Under the pieces are notes generated by a model, which saw nothing but the letters and a program-made list of their open reading frames with translations, had not been told where the DNA came from and made no database searches. Positions 1-10,395 of a stretch of 64,000 nucleotides of DNA are shown one piece after another; within the stretch, counting starts at the first letter, position 1, and each line of letters starts with the position of its first letter. The DNA comes from Parapedobacter indicus (GTDB lineage: Bacteria > Bacteroidota > Bacteroidia > Sphingobacteriales > Sphingobacteriaceae). Made by a program: the position numbers and the translations under genes. Where the stretch lies: assembly GCF_900113765.1 (NCBI RefSeq), contig NZ_FOQO01000003.1, forward strand, positions 124,001 to 188,000, in the 5' to 3' direction.

Positions 1-2516
1 CTCCCAACCAAGCATAATCTCCTTTTTTGGGATCGTATACATAAACGCCTCCAACCCTATTATATTCAATCCCATTTTCAGGTAATCTCAGTATTTTACT
101 ATTAACCGTCGCTGTATTAAATGCCAGATTCCACTGAAAAGCTGAGGTTGGCTTTAGTATATGAGTATTCAGTTCTATTTCATACCCTTTATTTTCTAAC
201 GAACCATAATTGGTAAGTATAGTGGCAAAACCCGTCGACGGCGGCAAATTAAGTGAAGTCAACAAATTGTCGGTAACCCTGCGGTAATAATCAAATATGA
301 TGTTTATTCGATTGTTAAATAATCCCAGATCAAACCCAACATCTGCAGTCTTAGAACGTTCCCATTTTAAATCCTGATTCGGCAATGTTGTGATCTGTAT
401 ACCGGCGTCGCCATCATAACGAGTAGATGCACTATATTCTCCTTGTGCTTGGTATAACCCCAATCCACTGATATTGCCTGTTACGCCATAGCTGCCTCTT
501 AATTTCAGCCTAATCAGATCTTCTGGAAATATACTCCAGAAATTTTCCTTATCTAAATTCCAACCCAATGACGCTCCCGGAAATAACCCCCATTTATTGT
601 TTTCTCCTAAATTCGAGGCCCCATCGTAGCGCAAACTGACATTAAGCATGTATTTTCTCTTAAAATTATAGGTAGCCCGAGAGAAATAGCCAATTAACGC
701 ATGTTGCGTTTCCGATCCAGCAACCGCCGTGGGAGTAGCAGACGCGTTTAACGTTGGGATAATATCGGTTGCGGCATCTGCACCATTAGCGGATAGCGAA
801 ATATTATTTGCACCTAAATATGAAAATCCGCCTTTCACTTCAACATCATGATCGGAATTGAAGGTCTTACCATAGGTCAGTATGGCGTTGAACTGAGGTC
901 TTGAGGCATCTGAATAAGATCCAGAGGCATTACGAGAAGTAACTAGCGTAGTTGGGCCATTTAAGTAGCTTTTTAAAAAATTCCGTGAATACGCTCCGCG
1001 GTACTGAAAAGAAAATTGCGGACTGAATGTTAGATTGGGTACAATTTCCGCTTCAGCGCCAACAATCATCGTTAAATCGTTAACTTTGTTTTTCGGGTTA
1101 TAAACCGACATTCTATAAAATGGATTGGAATAGCTAAAGTTCCTCCCCGGCGAAAGCGTTCCATCCTCAAAATAAAGTTTGTTTGTGGTTGGTGCTATTA
1201 ATGAGGACTTAAATACATCGACAGTCGGAGCTTGTCTATCGCCTTTATTCGCGTAAAGAATCCGCGCATACAATTTCACCTTATCAGACAAATCCAACTC
1301 ACCATTTAAATTAAGCGAAAGTCTTTTATAATCGGTTTGTATGGCAATACCTTGATTATCAATATATCCTAATCCTAGATAAAATCGAGACTTTTCGTTT
1401 CCGCCGGAAACAGAAAGTGCATGATTATGCGAAAATGCATTTCTGAATAACATGCTTTGCCAGTCTGTCGTTGAAAAGAGCAACGTTCGTGATGGATCTG
1501 CAGGATCCGGTATACTCTCCCAGCCTTCATCCAATTTATACTGGTTTTCGGGCGTTAGGTATTGGAGCGAACTGGTAGTTGTATTGGAAAGATCATTACC
1601 TGCTCCACCCAAGTAAACATTTCCGTCCAAATTTGAGAGGTATGTAGGATTTATGCTGCCTGTCGCCAATAAACCTAGACGAGCAAAATAAACTTCTTCA
1701 GCGCCGGTTAAAATATCAAATGTTTTACCCACCCGAGAACTTGCTAAATCTACTTTATAAGTTACCCGCGCTTTCCCGGATTCTCCCGACTTCGTTTCAA
1801 CAATAACAACCCCATTGGAACCTTGCGCTCCATAAATAGCAGTTGCTGCCGCATCTTTCAGTACTTGAATTGATTTTATGTCATGTGCACCTATGTCATT
1901 CATATTACTTCTCAACACACCATCAATTATATAGATAGGCGGTGAACTATTCGGGTTGTTAATCGATGTACCTCCTCGGATGATAATATTGGGGGCAGCA
2001 CCCGGTTGCCCGGAATTAGACTGTACCCTTACCCCAGCCAAGTTTCCTTGCAAAGCATTTCCAATATTAGCATAGGGTATGTTGTCCAGCACTTTGTTAT
2101 CCAATTTTGATATCGAAGTGGTTATAACATCTCTTCGCTGTGTTCCATACCCTACAACCACTACTTCATCTAAATTTTGCCCTGCTCCGTCTAAGATTAT
2201 ATCAATTGTTGAGCGGCCAAGAAGATCCTGTTCCTGTCGTTGCGCCCCTACATGAGAAAAAACGAGTATGCTTTTTCCCGGCGGTACCGATATTTCGTAA
2301 TTACCCGCGTCATTGGTAGCGGTCGCAATCATTGTGTCTTTCACGGTTACGCTCACCCCAGAAATGGGCTCTCCCGATGTATTCGTTACTTTACCTCTAA
2401 CAATAGTTTGGCTTATGGCCCCATGACAAAGCAGCAATGCCAAAAAAAGCAATGTCAACCGATGACACATAAGCCAATCATTACTTACATACTTTTGTAT
2501 AAAGTTGATTTTCATA
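1..2516 (-). CDS. SusC/RagA-type TonB-dependent receptor, partial (3' end off the left edge)
   Basis: The frame is open from an ATG at 2514-2516 to the left edge, about 838 codons, so only the N-terminal four fifths of the receptor is present. It starts with a signal peptide (cleavage after about residue 36, AISQ). A carboxypeptidase-regulatory-like domain (about 37-115) follows, then a TonB-box-like segment DEVVVVGYGTQRRD, a plug domain with IYIIDG and VLKDAAATAIYG, and beta-barrel sequence. The family forms outer-membrane channels that import glycans or peptides together with a SusD lipoprotein. The SusD partner should lie beyond the left edge. A propeller hydrolase and a GH43 enzyme lie just upstream in the same direction, which suggests a plant-polysaccharide substrate. 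This last point is inference. Confidence 0.93.
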
Positions 2517-2634
2517 ATTACATAGTTGTTAACTGTTTAAACTCTTTTATACCTACACACGCAACGCACATTGTAGCGTTGCCTCCCTCAAATACCTACC
2601 ATTTAATACTTAATAATTGGTTAATTCAATATCT

Positions 2635-2642
2635 CAAAGGTA
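2635..2642 (-). promoter_or_regulatory. Candidate -7 element (TACCTTTG) for the SusC gene
   Basis: On the minus strand this 8-mer matches the Bacteroidota -7 consensus TAnnTTTG. It lies about 120 nt upstream of the SusC start in the 276-bp gap 2517-2792. No clear -33 TTTG is visible at the expected distance, so the assignment is tentative. Nothing else is recognisable in this gap. Confidence 0.35.
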
Positions 2643-2792
2643 AGAGTCGTTAAACTGGCTTTCTACTACTTTTCTTTCTATTAGTAGTACAATATTTCAT
2701 GACAGTTGACACATTTTCTCGAATAACAAAATAGTTACCAAACCCGCTGTTCAACGAGAAAACAATTAACTGTAACTCAAACGAAATGCAGA

Positions 2793-4292
2793 TTAGTCAG
2801 CGATAAAAAAGGAATACAAGTCGGCGTCTTTGAGAATAAATTTCAATCTTATTTTTTTCCCTTTCAACTCACTTATTAAACGACCTTTTTTCCATACAAC
2901 GGCTTTGTCAATAGCATCGCCAATCAATTCCACCGCATCACCTTTTCCGAAGCCGTTAATTTCATTACCGGCATCATCTAATAAAACAACTTTAATAAAA
3001 CCAAATGCGGAGGTGGCAAAATTAATAAACAAAGAATCTGATGATACCACCAAAGGCTTCGTAATCGCCTCACCTATTTTATACCCAGCCGACAATGAAG
3101 AAAAACCATCAAGCCGTAATGTCATTCTTTCAATATATACGTCTGGACTTCCATACCCCCTAGTGATATAAAATGACATTTCCCGGTCAGAAGTTTGATA
3201 AACGCCGGATGCAGGCATATTACTCCTACCCCCCCAATTCATTGGATTACTTCCGGGCCTTACAAAAGACTCCATATACATCCGTCCATAGGTATATCCC
3301 CCACGTGAAGTCATCAATACAGCGTCCGAAATATGGGCTTGTTGAGATGCATCGATATCATTTGCCACCAATTCGGCCTTAGATAATGCTTGCTTGTTCA
3401 AGTTAATCCGCATCGGCATAGCAATAAGGATGTGAGGAGCCCGAAAATAGGGTTGTGTAGCATTTGTATACAGATGTTGCATTTCAGCCCCTCCAAAAGA
3501 CATTTTTTGAGGCTCCGACCAATGAATAAAATCCTTGGAGACAGATTTAGCAATCGTACGAAAACCCTTCCCCAATCTCTTATCTCCTGTTCTATCTTCG
3601 CTCCCTACTCTTAAATAGACAGCGTACGACTGCTCACTTGGCAACCAAGTAAGGATATTATGAGAGTCCATTGGGTATTGATTAAATAAGCCGGTTGTGT
3701 CTTTATCAAATCTTTTCCAATGAATTCCATCCGCCGACACATACCTAAAAGTACCTTGATGAGCCTTCGGGAACGCATTAGCAGTATGACCACCAATCGC
3801 TTTATATCGCTCCTCTTCAGGGATATCTTTCCTCCGATCATATAACACCATAAAATTTTCTGTGCTTTTTTGGGGATTCTTCACCATGATGACATTATTG
3901 TTACATGTTCCATTAATTTGATATATGCTTAGATTAGGTTTTATCCAATGAATGCCATCTTCACTTTCTGCATAGCATGTAACGGCTTCTGTCAATCCAT
4001 CCTTAATCTCATTGGATCCCCGATAGTACATTCTGTAAAGACTATCATCTTTAATAACCGAAGCATAGGTAAGAAATTTGCCTTCCCAAGGCTTATCTGC
4101 CGATATTGCGACACCTGCTGAACGTGGTATACCCAATTTATAATAGGTATTAGTTCGGTTCGCTATAATATAATCGTCAACGAATAACTCACGGCGATTT
4201 TTAAAAATAACAGCTACAGAATCTCCTTGTGCAATTAATGGGGAATTCAATAAATTCATCGCGATGCACAGATAAAAACACCTTACTTTCAT
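2793..4292 (-). CDS. Secreted beta-propeller glycosidase-like protein
   Basis: This is a 499-residue protein with an N-terminal signal peptide ending near residue 22 (LIAQ). The segment RELFVDDYII directly after it is typical of a group of secreted proteins usually annotated as GH32/GH43-like five-bladed propellers of unknown specificity. Repeated W/Y-rich strands such as GIHWKRF, FIHWSEP and YYRGSNE fit propeller blades. I cannot identify catalytic acids with certainty. The gene lies between a GH43 gene and the SusC receptor, all on the minus strand, so a role in trimming the glycan imported by that receptor is plausible. It could also be a non-catalytic or novel glycosidase. Confidence 0.7.
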   Translation of the reverse strand: MKVRCFYLCIAMNLLNSPLIAQGDSVAVIFKNRRELFVDDYIIANRTNTYYKLGIPRSAGVAISADKPWEGKFLTYASVIKDDSLYRMYYRGSNEIKDGLTEAVTCYAESEDGIHWIKPNLSIYQINGTCNNNVIMVKNPQKSTENFMVLYDRRKDIPEEERYKAIGGHTANAFPKAHQGTFRYVSADGIHWKRFDKDTTGLFNQYPMDSHNILTWLPSEQSYAVYLRVGSEDRTGDKRLGKGFRTIAKSVSKDFIHWSEPQKMSFGGAEMQHLYTNATQPYFRAPHILIAMPMRINLNKQALSKAELVANDIDASQQAHISDAVLMTSRGGYTYGRMYMESFVRPGSNPMNWGGRSNMPASGVYQTSDREMSFYITRGYGSPDVYIERMTLRLDGFSSLSAGYKIGEAITKPLVVSSDSLFINFATSAFGFIKVVLLDDAGNEINGFGKGDAVELIGDAIDKAVVWKKGRLISELKGKKIRLKFILKDADLYSFFIAD

Positions 4293-4504
4293 AGTTTGTT
4301 AATTAAAATTGGTTACGTAGTCAAATAGAAGACGATTCATCAAAAGGCGATTACAATTCAAGACCTTCTCTATAAATCAGCTGATCGTATAGAGGTACTG
4401 ATTGAACCCTTCGCAGTCTAAGCGCGAATTACTAATTTGCAGGGCTGTCATCCGCTGTGCAAGCATTATTACGTCTGCCTACTTGGCATTCCTAACAAAA
4501 CTAA

Positions 4505-4783
4505 GAATCTGTTAAACAGAAAGCTATAACAATTCTTTTTAAAGATGATACTATTTTCCATGTCTCCTTGGAGGACCCCGATACGCGGCAATACGCATTG
4601 GAGGATCCACACGGATTTTTACTTTTACAGCAGAAATATTAAACAAAGCTTGGCGGGAAGGGTGGCCTATCTACAAGTGTTGCCTTTCGGCCAATTCCGG
4701 CGACTCTCGCAAAAAATGTTTATGCTGAATTCTTCAAAGTGACCAGTTGGCGTGATCTTGCCCTGGAAGATTTTCTGTACTAA
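4505..4783 (+). pseudogene. Decayed coding remnant of unknown family
   Basis: The 506-bp gap 4293-4798 contains no intact gene. One plus-strand frame, from about 4505 to the TAA at 4781-4783, reads like ordinary protein on both sides of a single in-frame TAA at 4640-4642. Before the stop it contains LEDPDTRQYALEDPHGF, and after it AFRPIPATLAKNVYAEFFK. No start codon is seen at its left end, where TAA closes the frame at 4502. I do not recognise the family. The best reading is a broken gene fragment left by an old rearrangement. A chance open frame cannot be excluded. Confidence 0.35.
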
Positions 4784-4798
4784 CCTAACTAAGTAACG

Positions 4799-5815
4799 CT
4801 AATCTTTCAGTGTCAGCGTATTGCCCGTGTCGATTACCTCATAAATCTGGGCACGTTCCTTTCCGCTCGGTGAATTGGGTTGATGGAAGGTAAGCATCAG
4901 CCGCCCATCGAACGTCTTGAATAGCATACCGTGGCCACCGTGTTGGTAAAACAGTAAGTTTTCTTGTTGCTTCCAAGGCCCCGTCACCTTTCCGGTTGTA
5001 GATTCTGCAATACCGATCGCGTAACTTCCTTCTTTGAAGCTGGACCAGATCATCAGCAGCTTACCCGTCTTGGTCCGATACAGGAAACAACCATCTGTTA
5101 CGTAGGTACGGGTGCCATCCGGGTGTTGATTTCCGGTCGACCAAGAAGCACTGGATGCGTGAAAAAGCGTCAAGGAAGATCCCACTGTTTTTGAAAGATC
5201 TTGCTCCAGTTGTACCAACTCCATCGTACCGTCTTCTATCTGCACCCACTCATGGCAATAAACCAGATAAGGAATCCCATCTTCGACCCATAGCGTACCA
5301 TCTAACGCCATGTAATCCATGGGGGTATGCGGCAACTTCTCTTCAAATGGGAGAAACGGACCCATCGGATTGTCTGCATAGAACAGCTGTGTTCCCCTGA
5401 AGGTGTATTTTGGAAAACCTTCCCGCCTCAGCTTCCATTCGATATCGGAATTAAGCGTGGCGAACAAATAGTATTTGCCTTGATACGAATGTACTTCAGG
5501 AGCCCATATGGCCCCTTTGATCCAGTTGTCCGGCGGTGTATTATAGACCACATATGGGCCTTCCCAATATTCCAGATCTTTACTATGGTAGGCAACCACT
5601 CCGCTCGCATCCGTCCCCTGTTTATCCTTGACTGGTGCTGACTTATAAAGGATATACAACTCGCTCTGTTGATCGGCGACAATATAAGGATCACGTACAT
5701 GTAGATCCGTAATGTGTACTTTTGAAATGTTTTCCTGTGCTGATGCATATTGACCAACCAATAGACAGGAAACCATGAAAACAACCCATACAATAAACTG
5801 TCTTTTCTTCTGCAT
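4799..5815 (-). CDS. Glycoside hydrolase family 43 protein
   Basis: A 338-residue secreted protein whose signal peptide ends near residue 27 (ASAQ). The family hydrolyses arabinan, arabinoxylan or xylo-oligosaccharides with an inverting mechanism on a five-bladed propeller. The three expected acids are visible: Asp42 in VRDPY, Asp172 in ALDGTLW and Glu189 in YCHEW. The segments GAIWAPEV and YYLFAT are typical of GH43. It lies 38 bp downstream of the D-serine-dehydratase-like gene and about 500 bp upstream of the propeller gene. It therefore sits at the border between the amino-acid cluster and the left polysaccharide locus. Substrate cannot be assigned from sequence alone. Confidence 0.88.
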   Translation of the reverse strand: MQKKRQFIVWVVFMVSCLLVGQYASAQENISKVHITDLHVRDPYIVADQQSELYILYKSAPVKDKQGTDASGVVAYHSKDLEYWEGPYVVYNTPPDNWIKGAIWAPEVHSYQGKYYLFATLNSDIEWKLRREGFPKYTFRGTQLFYADNPMGPFLPFEEKLPHTPMDYMALDGTLWVEDGIPYLVYCHEWVQIEDGTMELVQLEQDLSKTVGSSLTLFHASSASWSTGNQHPDGTRTYVTDGCFLYRTKTGKLLMIWSSFKEGSYAIGIAESTTGKVTGPWKQQENLLFYQHGGHGMLFKTFDGRLMLTFHQPNSPSGKERAQIYEVIDTGNTLTLKD

Positions 5816-5853
5816 GGTTCAAAAATAGCAACAATCTACCGATCATCAACAAC

Positions 5854-6963
5854 CTACAACCGGTTTCTACTCGCTACCACCCAGCGCTCCACATAGGCAC
5901 CTTGCTCGATAACTGCGAGGTAGTCGTATAGTGCCACGGTAGGGCAAACATGGTACGGCAATCCATACAACACATCCCCTACTTTCCAAGAATGCCCCGG
6001 TGGCGCTTCCAACACCAAATGTTCCTCGCTTTGACCGATCGGTTTCAGATCGGGGGCATTGAGGAAATAAACCCGCCGATCCAACGGATTCTCGGCCGCA
6101 ACGGCCTTGTGTCCCAAGTCCACGCAGAATCGGTTCACTTCCGGCATGGATACAATACGCGTCAACAGTACGGCAGAAGGAAGAAACGGCTGATCCGGCA
6201 GGCCATCGGCATAACCCTTATCCCAGAGAATGAACGTTCCTGGACTGCATTCCACTTCGGGATAGGTTGCATAAATAGGAAATGATGGCGACCCTCCCAC
6301 GACAATGCGGGGCCTCGGGAAGCCCACCTTTTGTACCTGTTGCGCCATTTGCTCAACCGATTCAAAATTCTTCGCACAGATTACCTTTCGTTTTTCAATG
6401 TCCCGTTCATGTACATGGCCATCGTATGCATGAAAGCCCTGAATAGCCAATCCTTCCAGTTGACCACATTGCTGATATAAGGCAACCGCCTCCGCTCCCG
6501 GCTTGATACCGGTACGGCCCATTCCAATATTCAAATCCACATAAACGTCAACCATCTCCCCGGCTTGCCTTGCAGCCACCGCCAATGCATGTGCAGCCTG
6601 GGGATTATCTACAATGGCCGAAAAATTGGTTTTCGGGAATTTTTTCTTCAACGACAAAAAACGGATTAGCTTCGGACCATACAGCGGATACGCCACGAGC
6701 ACGTCCGGGGCTTCACACTCACCCAACATTGCTGCCTCGGCAATAGTTGCACACTTAAACCGCGTAATTCCTGCTTCCAATTGGAGGCGGGTCAATTCCT
6801 TGGTCTTATGCGTTTTCACGTGTGGCCGTAACCGCTTTGGGTCATCAATCATGCTTTTCAGGAGCGTAATATTCTGCTTAATACGCTCCGGAAACACCAA
6901 CAATGCCGGTGAATCAACATCGGATTCGTTGCGGATCTTATACCAAGTATCAACGGGTTGCAT
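5854..6963 (-). CDS. D-serine dehydratase / D-threonine aldolase-like PLP enzyme
   Basis: A 369-residue fold-type III PLP enzyme (alanine-racemase-like N-terminal barrel). Lys50 in RPHVKTHK is the expected PLP lysine. Near the C-terminus, His338 and Cys340 (LPYHVCPT) form the metal-binding pair of this family. From family knowledge, D-threonine aldolases carry His-x-Asp there, while the zinc D-serine dehydratases (DSD1 type) carry His-x-Cys. This copy therefore looks more like a D-serine or D-3-hydroxyaspartate dehydratase. Such enzymes release enamine intermediates, which fits the RidA gene in the same cluster. It lies 15 bp after the ceramidase-like gene. No signal peptide is seen, so it is cytoplasmic. 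The exact substrate is open. Confidence 0.85.
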   Translation of the reverse strand: MQPVDTWYKIRNESDVDSPALLVFPERIKQNITLLKSMIDDPKRLRPHVKTHKTKELTRLQLEAGITRFKCATIAEAAMLGECEAPDVLVAYPLYGPKLIRFLSLKKKFPKTNFSAIVDNPQAAHALAVAARQAGEMVDVYVDLNIGMGRTGIKPGAEAVALYQQCGQLEGLAIQGFHAYDGHVHERDIEKRKVICAKNFESVEQMAQQVQKVGFPRPRIVVGGSPSFPIYATYPEVECSPGTFILWDKGYADGLPDQPFLPSAVLLTRIVSMPEVNRFCVDLGHKAVAAENPLDRRVYFLNAPDLKPIGQSEEHLVLEAPPGHSWKVGDVLYGLPYHVCPTVALYDYLAVIEQGAYVERWVVASRNRL

Positions 6964-6978
6964 AGGATAATTGTATTG

Positions 6979-8340
6979 TCAAAGACTATTGATTTGTGCC
7001 AACAGGCTATTCATAAGGATTCCTTCTGCATTCTCTGCCAAATGGCTTGATCGGCAACGCCAGCATTCGTACCCCCCTTTCTCCAGTTCATGGGCTGGCG
7101 GCACGTAGCCAACGTAATCGTTGGCCAGGCAAATCGTAAAATACTTTTTATCGGGTCGTTCTGCTTTGATATGCAAACCGGTTTCAGCGAAAAACTCACC
7201 CGGAAGTGCACCGATCACGCCCGAACCGACTCGGAACGCCTGCACCGGCACCTGTTTTTCATCCGGGTATTCAGCAAGTAGCACCTGTTCCCGCGCATAT
7301 ACTTGTTGATATCCCCGTTGGTCGAACTGGATGTTTTCGTAGTCAGTTTGTTCCACAAGCGCTTTGGCGGTCTCCAATTCCTCCGGCGTCGGTTTGCGTA
7401 ATCCTACCGTTATTTCGGCGTATCGACTTCCTAATACGGGTTGTACTTCCCAGGTCACGTCACTTAGCGACGTCACCACACCAATAGCAAGTTCTTTACC
7501 GATCAACTGGCTTTTCTCATGATTCCCCGCCGGATAGCGGTCGGGATCCAGGAAATCCCAGATATTTACTTCGCCACTGGTGCCATTGCTCATCATGCCT
7601 ACAAAAGCGGAGTCCGTACCCAATAATTCGGTCAACTCTTTGGCAAACCAACCGAAGTAGTCCGCGCTGATCGTACCCCGCTCGCAGTCTCCCACGTAGT
7701 GCAATGAATAATTGGCAAGCAGACCGATCCATTCACCATCGATTCCTTTGACAGCTAGGTATCGTAATTCTGTATCTGGTTTAGACGTACGCTCCACAAT
7801 ATCGTTTTCGCCGCCGATGGGATTCGTTTTTATCGCATCTGCTTCGCCACTCACCGGGTTAAACGGTCGATAGTTGGCCTTCATGCGGTAACGTCGACAT
7901 ACCATATGCCTCGGCTCGTCAAACCAACCATAACCGATGTGCGCAGGCACCGAGCGTTGTTGCGCTTTCAATATCGCCTCAACAAGCAATGCGGGCAACT
8001 TCTTTCGGTATCCCCAGTCTACATGCCCCATCAGCAAATCGGCAACGGAACCGGCTGAATGGGTATGCGTACTCGAAATCAACTGATTTTGAGGTGGGAT
8101 ACCGGTCTGTTCTGCAATGAGATTCTTTACTTCATCGAGAAAATCCCGTTGCATCACACAAATATCGACCACGAGGATAAGTAACGTGGTGACGCCATCC
8201 TGCATGATCAGTGCTTTGGCGTAAAGCGGATCGGCAATATGGTTCGCGTAACGGCTTGTAAATTCGCCATTGATCACGGTCCCCAAGGGCGGTGTAATAT
8301 CCACCTGTGCAGTCCCTGCTTTAAATAAATGTTTTTGCAT
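6979..8340 (-). CDS. Neutral/alkaline ceramidase N-terminal-domain-like hydrolase
   Basis: A 453-residue protein starting at the ATG 8338-8340. The frame also extends to a GTG at 8361, but that would overlap the preceding dipeptidase gene, and the ATG leaves an 8-bp gap. The opening KAGTAQVDITPPLG and the motif SSTHTHSAG about 75 residues later are characteristic of the neutral ceramidase-like amidase superfamily, where the histidines bind zinc. There is no signal peptide and the length is well short of a true ceramidase, so it probably cleaves another amide inside the cell. Its position between an M19 dipeptidase and a PLP dehydratase suggests it releases an amino compound for that pathway, which is inference. 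Confidence 0.72.
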   Translation of the reverse strand: MQKHLFKAGTAQVDITPPLGTVINGEFTSRYANHIADPLYAKALIMQDGVTTLLILVVDICVMQRDFLDEVKNLIAEQTGIPPQNQLISSTHTHSAGSVADLLMGHVDWGYRKKLPALLVEAILKAQQRSVPAHIGYGWFDEPRHMVCRRYRMKANYRPFNPVSGEADAIKTNPIGGENDIVERTSKPDTELRYLAVKGIDGEWIGLLANYSLHYVGDCERGTISADYFGWFAKELTELLGTDSAFVGMMSNGTSGEVNIWDFLDPDRYPAGNHEKSQLIGKELAIGVVTSLSDVTWEVQPVLGSRYAEITVGLRKPTPEELETAKALVEQTDYENIQFDQRGYQQVYAREQVLLAEYPDEKQVPVQAFRVGSGVIGALPGEFFAETGLHIKAERPDKKYFTICLANDYVGYVPPAHELEKGGYECWRCRSSHLAENAEGILMNSLLAQINSL

Positions 8341-8348
8341 AGTACTAT

Positions 8349-9431
8349 TTATTTCTTCCACGCATTTCGTAAAAAACGTAGCCAGTTACCATGGAAAATA
8401 TTGTCAATATCAACCTCTGAATAGCCCCTATGCTGCAGTATTGCTTCAAATTTCCGCAAATCTGCAATGGAGTTTAGATCCCATGGACTTTGTTCGGTAC
8501 CAAAAATACCATCCAAGTCACTGCCGATGCCAATGTGATGGCTGTTCCCTGCCAGCTGGCAGATGTGGTCCCAATGATCCACCAACTGCTCCAGCCGGAT
8601 ATCCAATTGCCACGGATCCGATACCGTATCGATAAACCGGATATCCATCGCCCAACAATCCAGCATTCCGCCGATAACGGCTCCTCTCCCGATCAGTTTT
8701 TTGATCTGCACATCGGTTAGCTGCCGTTGGTTGGGCACGAATTTACGCACATTATGATGACTGGCCCATATTGGCCCTTCGTATAGGTCTAACGCTTGGT
8801 CAAACCCCTCATCTGTGAGATGGGTGACATCCAAAATCAGATTCAACGCTCCCATCACCTTCATCAGCTCCAGCCCCTGCGGATGGATCCGCCCCGCAGT
8901 CTTGGTGCCGTCTGCATACCTACCCGTGCCAAAGTGTGACAGCCCCATCGCCCGCAAGCCATAACCATGTGCCCGATAAAGATAGTCAATATCCACCAAT
9001 GAATCGGCGCCTTCCAAGCTAAGGATATATCCGATGGGTTTATCTTCATCCGCCAATTGATCATCATTCCACAGATGGACCTGTTCTTCCAGCCCTTCCA
9101 GGTCTACAATCTGCACCATCTCCCCCAGCGCTTCCATCTCCCGATACCAGCTAAGCTGTGCTTGCGTCATGGCCCAGGCTTGTTGCGGAGAATTCCATGC
9201 CGTGGGCACATAACGCGATGGACTGACACGGGCCAATTGTGTGGCAACCACAATTCCCACATTTCCTTTGCGCAGTTCGGGTAGGCAAACCGTCCCTTTA
9301 CCACGATCCGGCCGGTCCTGCAGGCTCAATTCACCGTTACGTATCTCATCCAATGGGCGTGATAGATCGCGGTTCCACTCGATGGCGTTCATCGCTAAGT
9401 CCAGATGGGCATCAATGATCAATCGGTTCAT
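8349..9431 (-). CDS. Membrane dipeptidase family (peptidase M19)
   Basis: A 360-residue metal-dependent dipeptidase of the renal dipeptidase family. The metal ligands are visible as His9 and Asp11 in DAHLDL, then VTHLTDEG and ASHHN in the middle, and the conserved GIGSDLDG towards the C-terminus. The C-terminal helix IFHGNWLRFLRNAW is also typical of the family. Family members hydrolyse dipeptides and tolerate a D-residue at the C-terminal position. That would fit delivery of D-amino acids to the PLP enzyme two genes downstream. There is no signal peptide, so the protein is probably cytoplasmic. The gene follows a hairpin at 9460-9515 and may start a sub-transcript. Confidence 0.9.
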   Translation of the reverse strand: MNRLIIDAHLDLAMNAIEWNRDLSRPLDEIRNGELSLQDRPDRGKGTVCLPELRKGNVGIVVATQLARVSPSRYVPTAWNSPQQAWAMTQAQLSWYREMEALGEMVQIVDLEGLEEQVHLWNDDQLADEDKPIGYILSLEGADSLVDIDYLYRAHGYGLRAMGLSHFGTGRYADGTKTAGRIHPQGLELMKVMGALNLILDVTHLTDEGFDQALDLYEGPIWASHHNVRKFVPNQRQLTDVQIKKLIGRGAVIGGMLDCWAMDIRFIDTVSDPWQLDIRLEQLVDHWDHICQLAGNSHHIGIGSDLDGIFGTEQSPWDLNSIADLRKFEAILQHRGYSEVDIDNIFHGNWLRFLRNAWKK

Positions 9432-9459
9432 TCGAAAGAATTTTGTTCTTCAATGGCCT

Positions 9460-9515
9460 CATGAAACCTAAATTTTCATCGCCTTTTGAGAGGCGCAGAC
9501 ATGTCAGGTTTCATG
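9460..9515 (-). terminator. Nested hairpin at the end of the second 3HCDH-like gene
   Basis: CATGAAACCT at 9460-9469 and AGGTTTCATG at 9506-9515 are perfect 10-bp inverted repeats, with an inner stem CGCCT/AGGCG between them. The right arm covers the last codons and stop of the gene ending at 9504. There is no clear U-tract, so it may be an RNA-processing or attenuation element rather than a classical terminator. Confidence 0.45.
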
Positions 9516-10388
9516 TGGGTATTTTAAGATTAGTTCCCTGATTTCCTCACTAAATGTACGAACTATTTTTTCCCAACGCTCCGGGTGGTCAGCAGCGTAA
9601 TCTTGAAAGTCAGCAACCACCGAATCCGGCAGTACGGTTGCTTGGGAAAGTTCCGGATTGAGATCCTTCATCACCACGCCATACGCATAAGTGCCCATGA
9701 GATCCATATACCGAAAATTACCTGCAAAAGGCAGGTAATAACCGGCGTCATTCCGGCAGGCACGATCAATACTTTCTATCGAGGCGTAACCATTTTCTAC
9801 CAGGTAAAATGCCTCCCTTGCCCAGGCTGCCATCATCCGTGCACGCACGCTGAATCCGGATTTCACGAGGTAAGGATCTTTGTTCCATCCATTTTTTGCC
9901 ATGGCCTCCAGCGCACGTATTTGATTTGAGGCGGACTTTTCATTGCAAATGATTTCCAGAAAAAAAGTCAGGTCAGCGGGGTAACACCAATTCAACCCTA
10001 AGATCCGTTCCGGATACCGGCTGGCAGCCTGCAATTCCGCTAACGGGATACTTTCCGTGTTGACGGCAATGACGGCGTCTTTACCGACGCAACCTTCCAA
10101 CCGCTCGATGAGTTGCCGCTTGATATCGCTGCGCTCTTCCGTAATAACAACGATCCAGTGATGAGACAAAACCGTCGGCCAAGCTTTTGGCAAGATCAGC
10201 TTTTTTACCCGATCCGGCATGGCCTGCTTCACTGCTGAATAAGCCGCCTTCACATCCGAGGTCAACAGCGTTGTCTCTTGGTCTGCACGCAACGCATTAC
10301 CAGCGACGCTATAGGCTAGTTTACCATCGCCGACAATTAATAAAGGAGGGAGTGGTCTATTCGTTTCCTTCATCATCATTTGTGCCAT
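9504..10388 (-). CDS. 3-hydroxyacyl-CoA dehydrogenase-like protein lacking the catalytic His
   Basis: A 294-residue paralogue of the protein at 11709-12698. It keeps the N-terminal Rossmann fold (LLIVGDGKLAYSVAG) and the C-terminal helical domain. The region that normally reads SNTSS...HFFNP is AVNTES...LNWCYP here, so the catalytic histidine is Asn133. The later conserved asparagine of FITNR is also missing (SVRARMMAAW). It may be a pseudoenzyme, a regulatory or heterodimer partner of its paralogue, or an enzyme with altered chemistry. It lies 7 bp after the aminomutase-like gene. The family assignment is firm and the activity is not. Confidence 0.75.
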   Translation of the reverse strand: MAQMMMKETNRPLPPLLIVGDGKLAYSVAGNALRADQETTLLTSDVKAAYSAVKQAMPDRVKKLILPKAWPTVLSHHWIVVITEERSDIKRQLIERLEGCVGKDAVIAVNTESIPLAELQAASRYPERILGLNWCYPADLTFFLEIICNEKSASNQIRALEAMAKNGWNKDPYLVKSGFSVRARMMAAWAREAFYLVENGYASIESIDRACRNDAGYYLPFAGNFRYMDLMGTYAYGVVMKDLNPELSQATVLPDSVVADFQDYAADHPERWEKIVRTFSEEIRELILKYPHET

Positions 10389-10395
10389 AGGGTGG

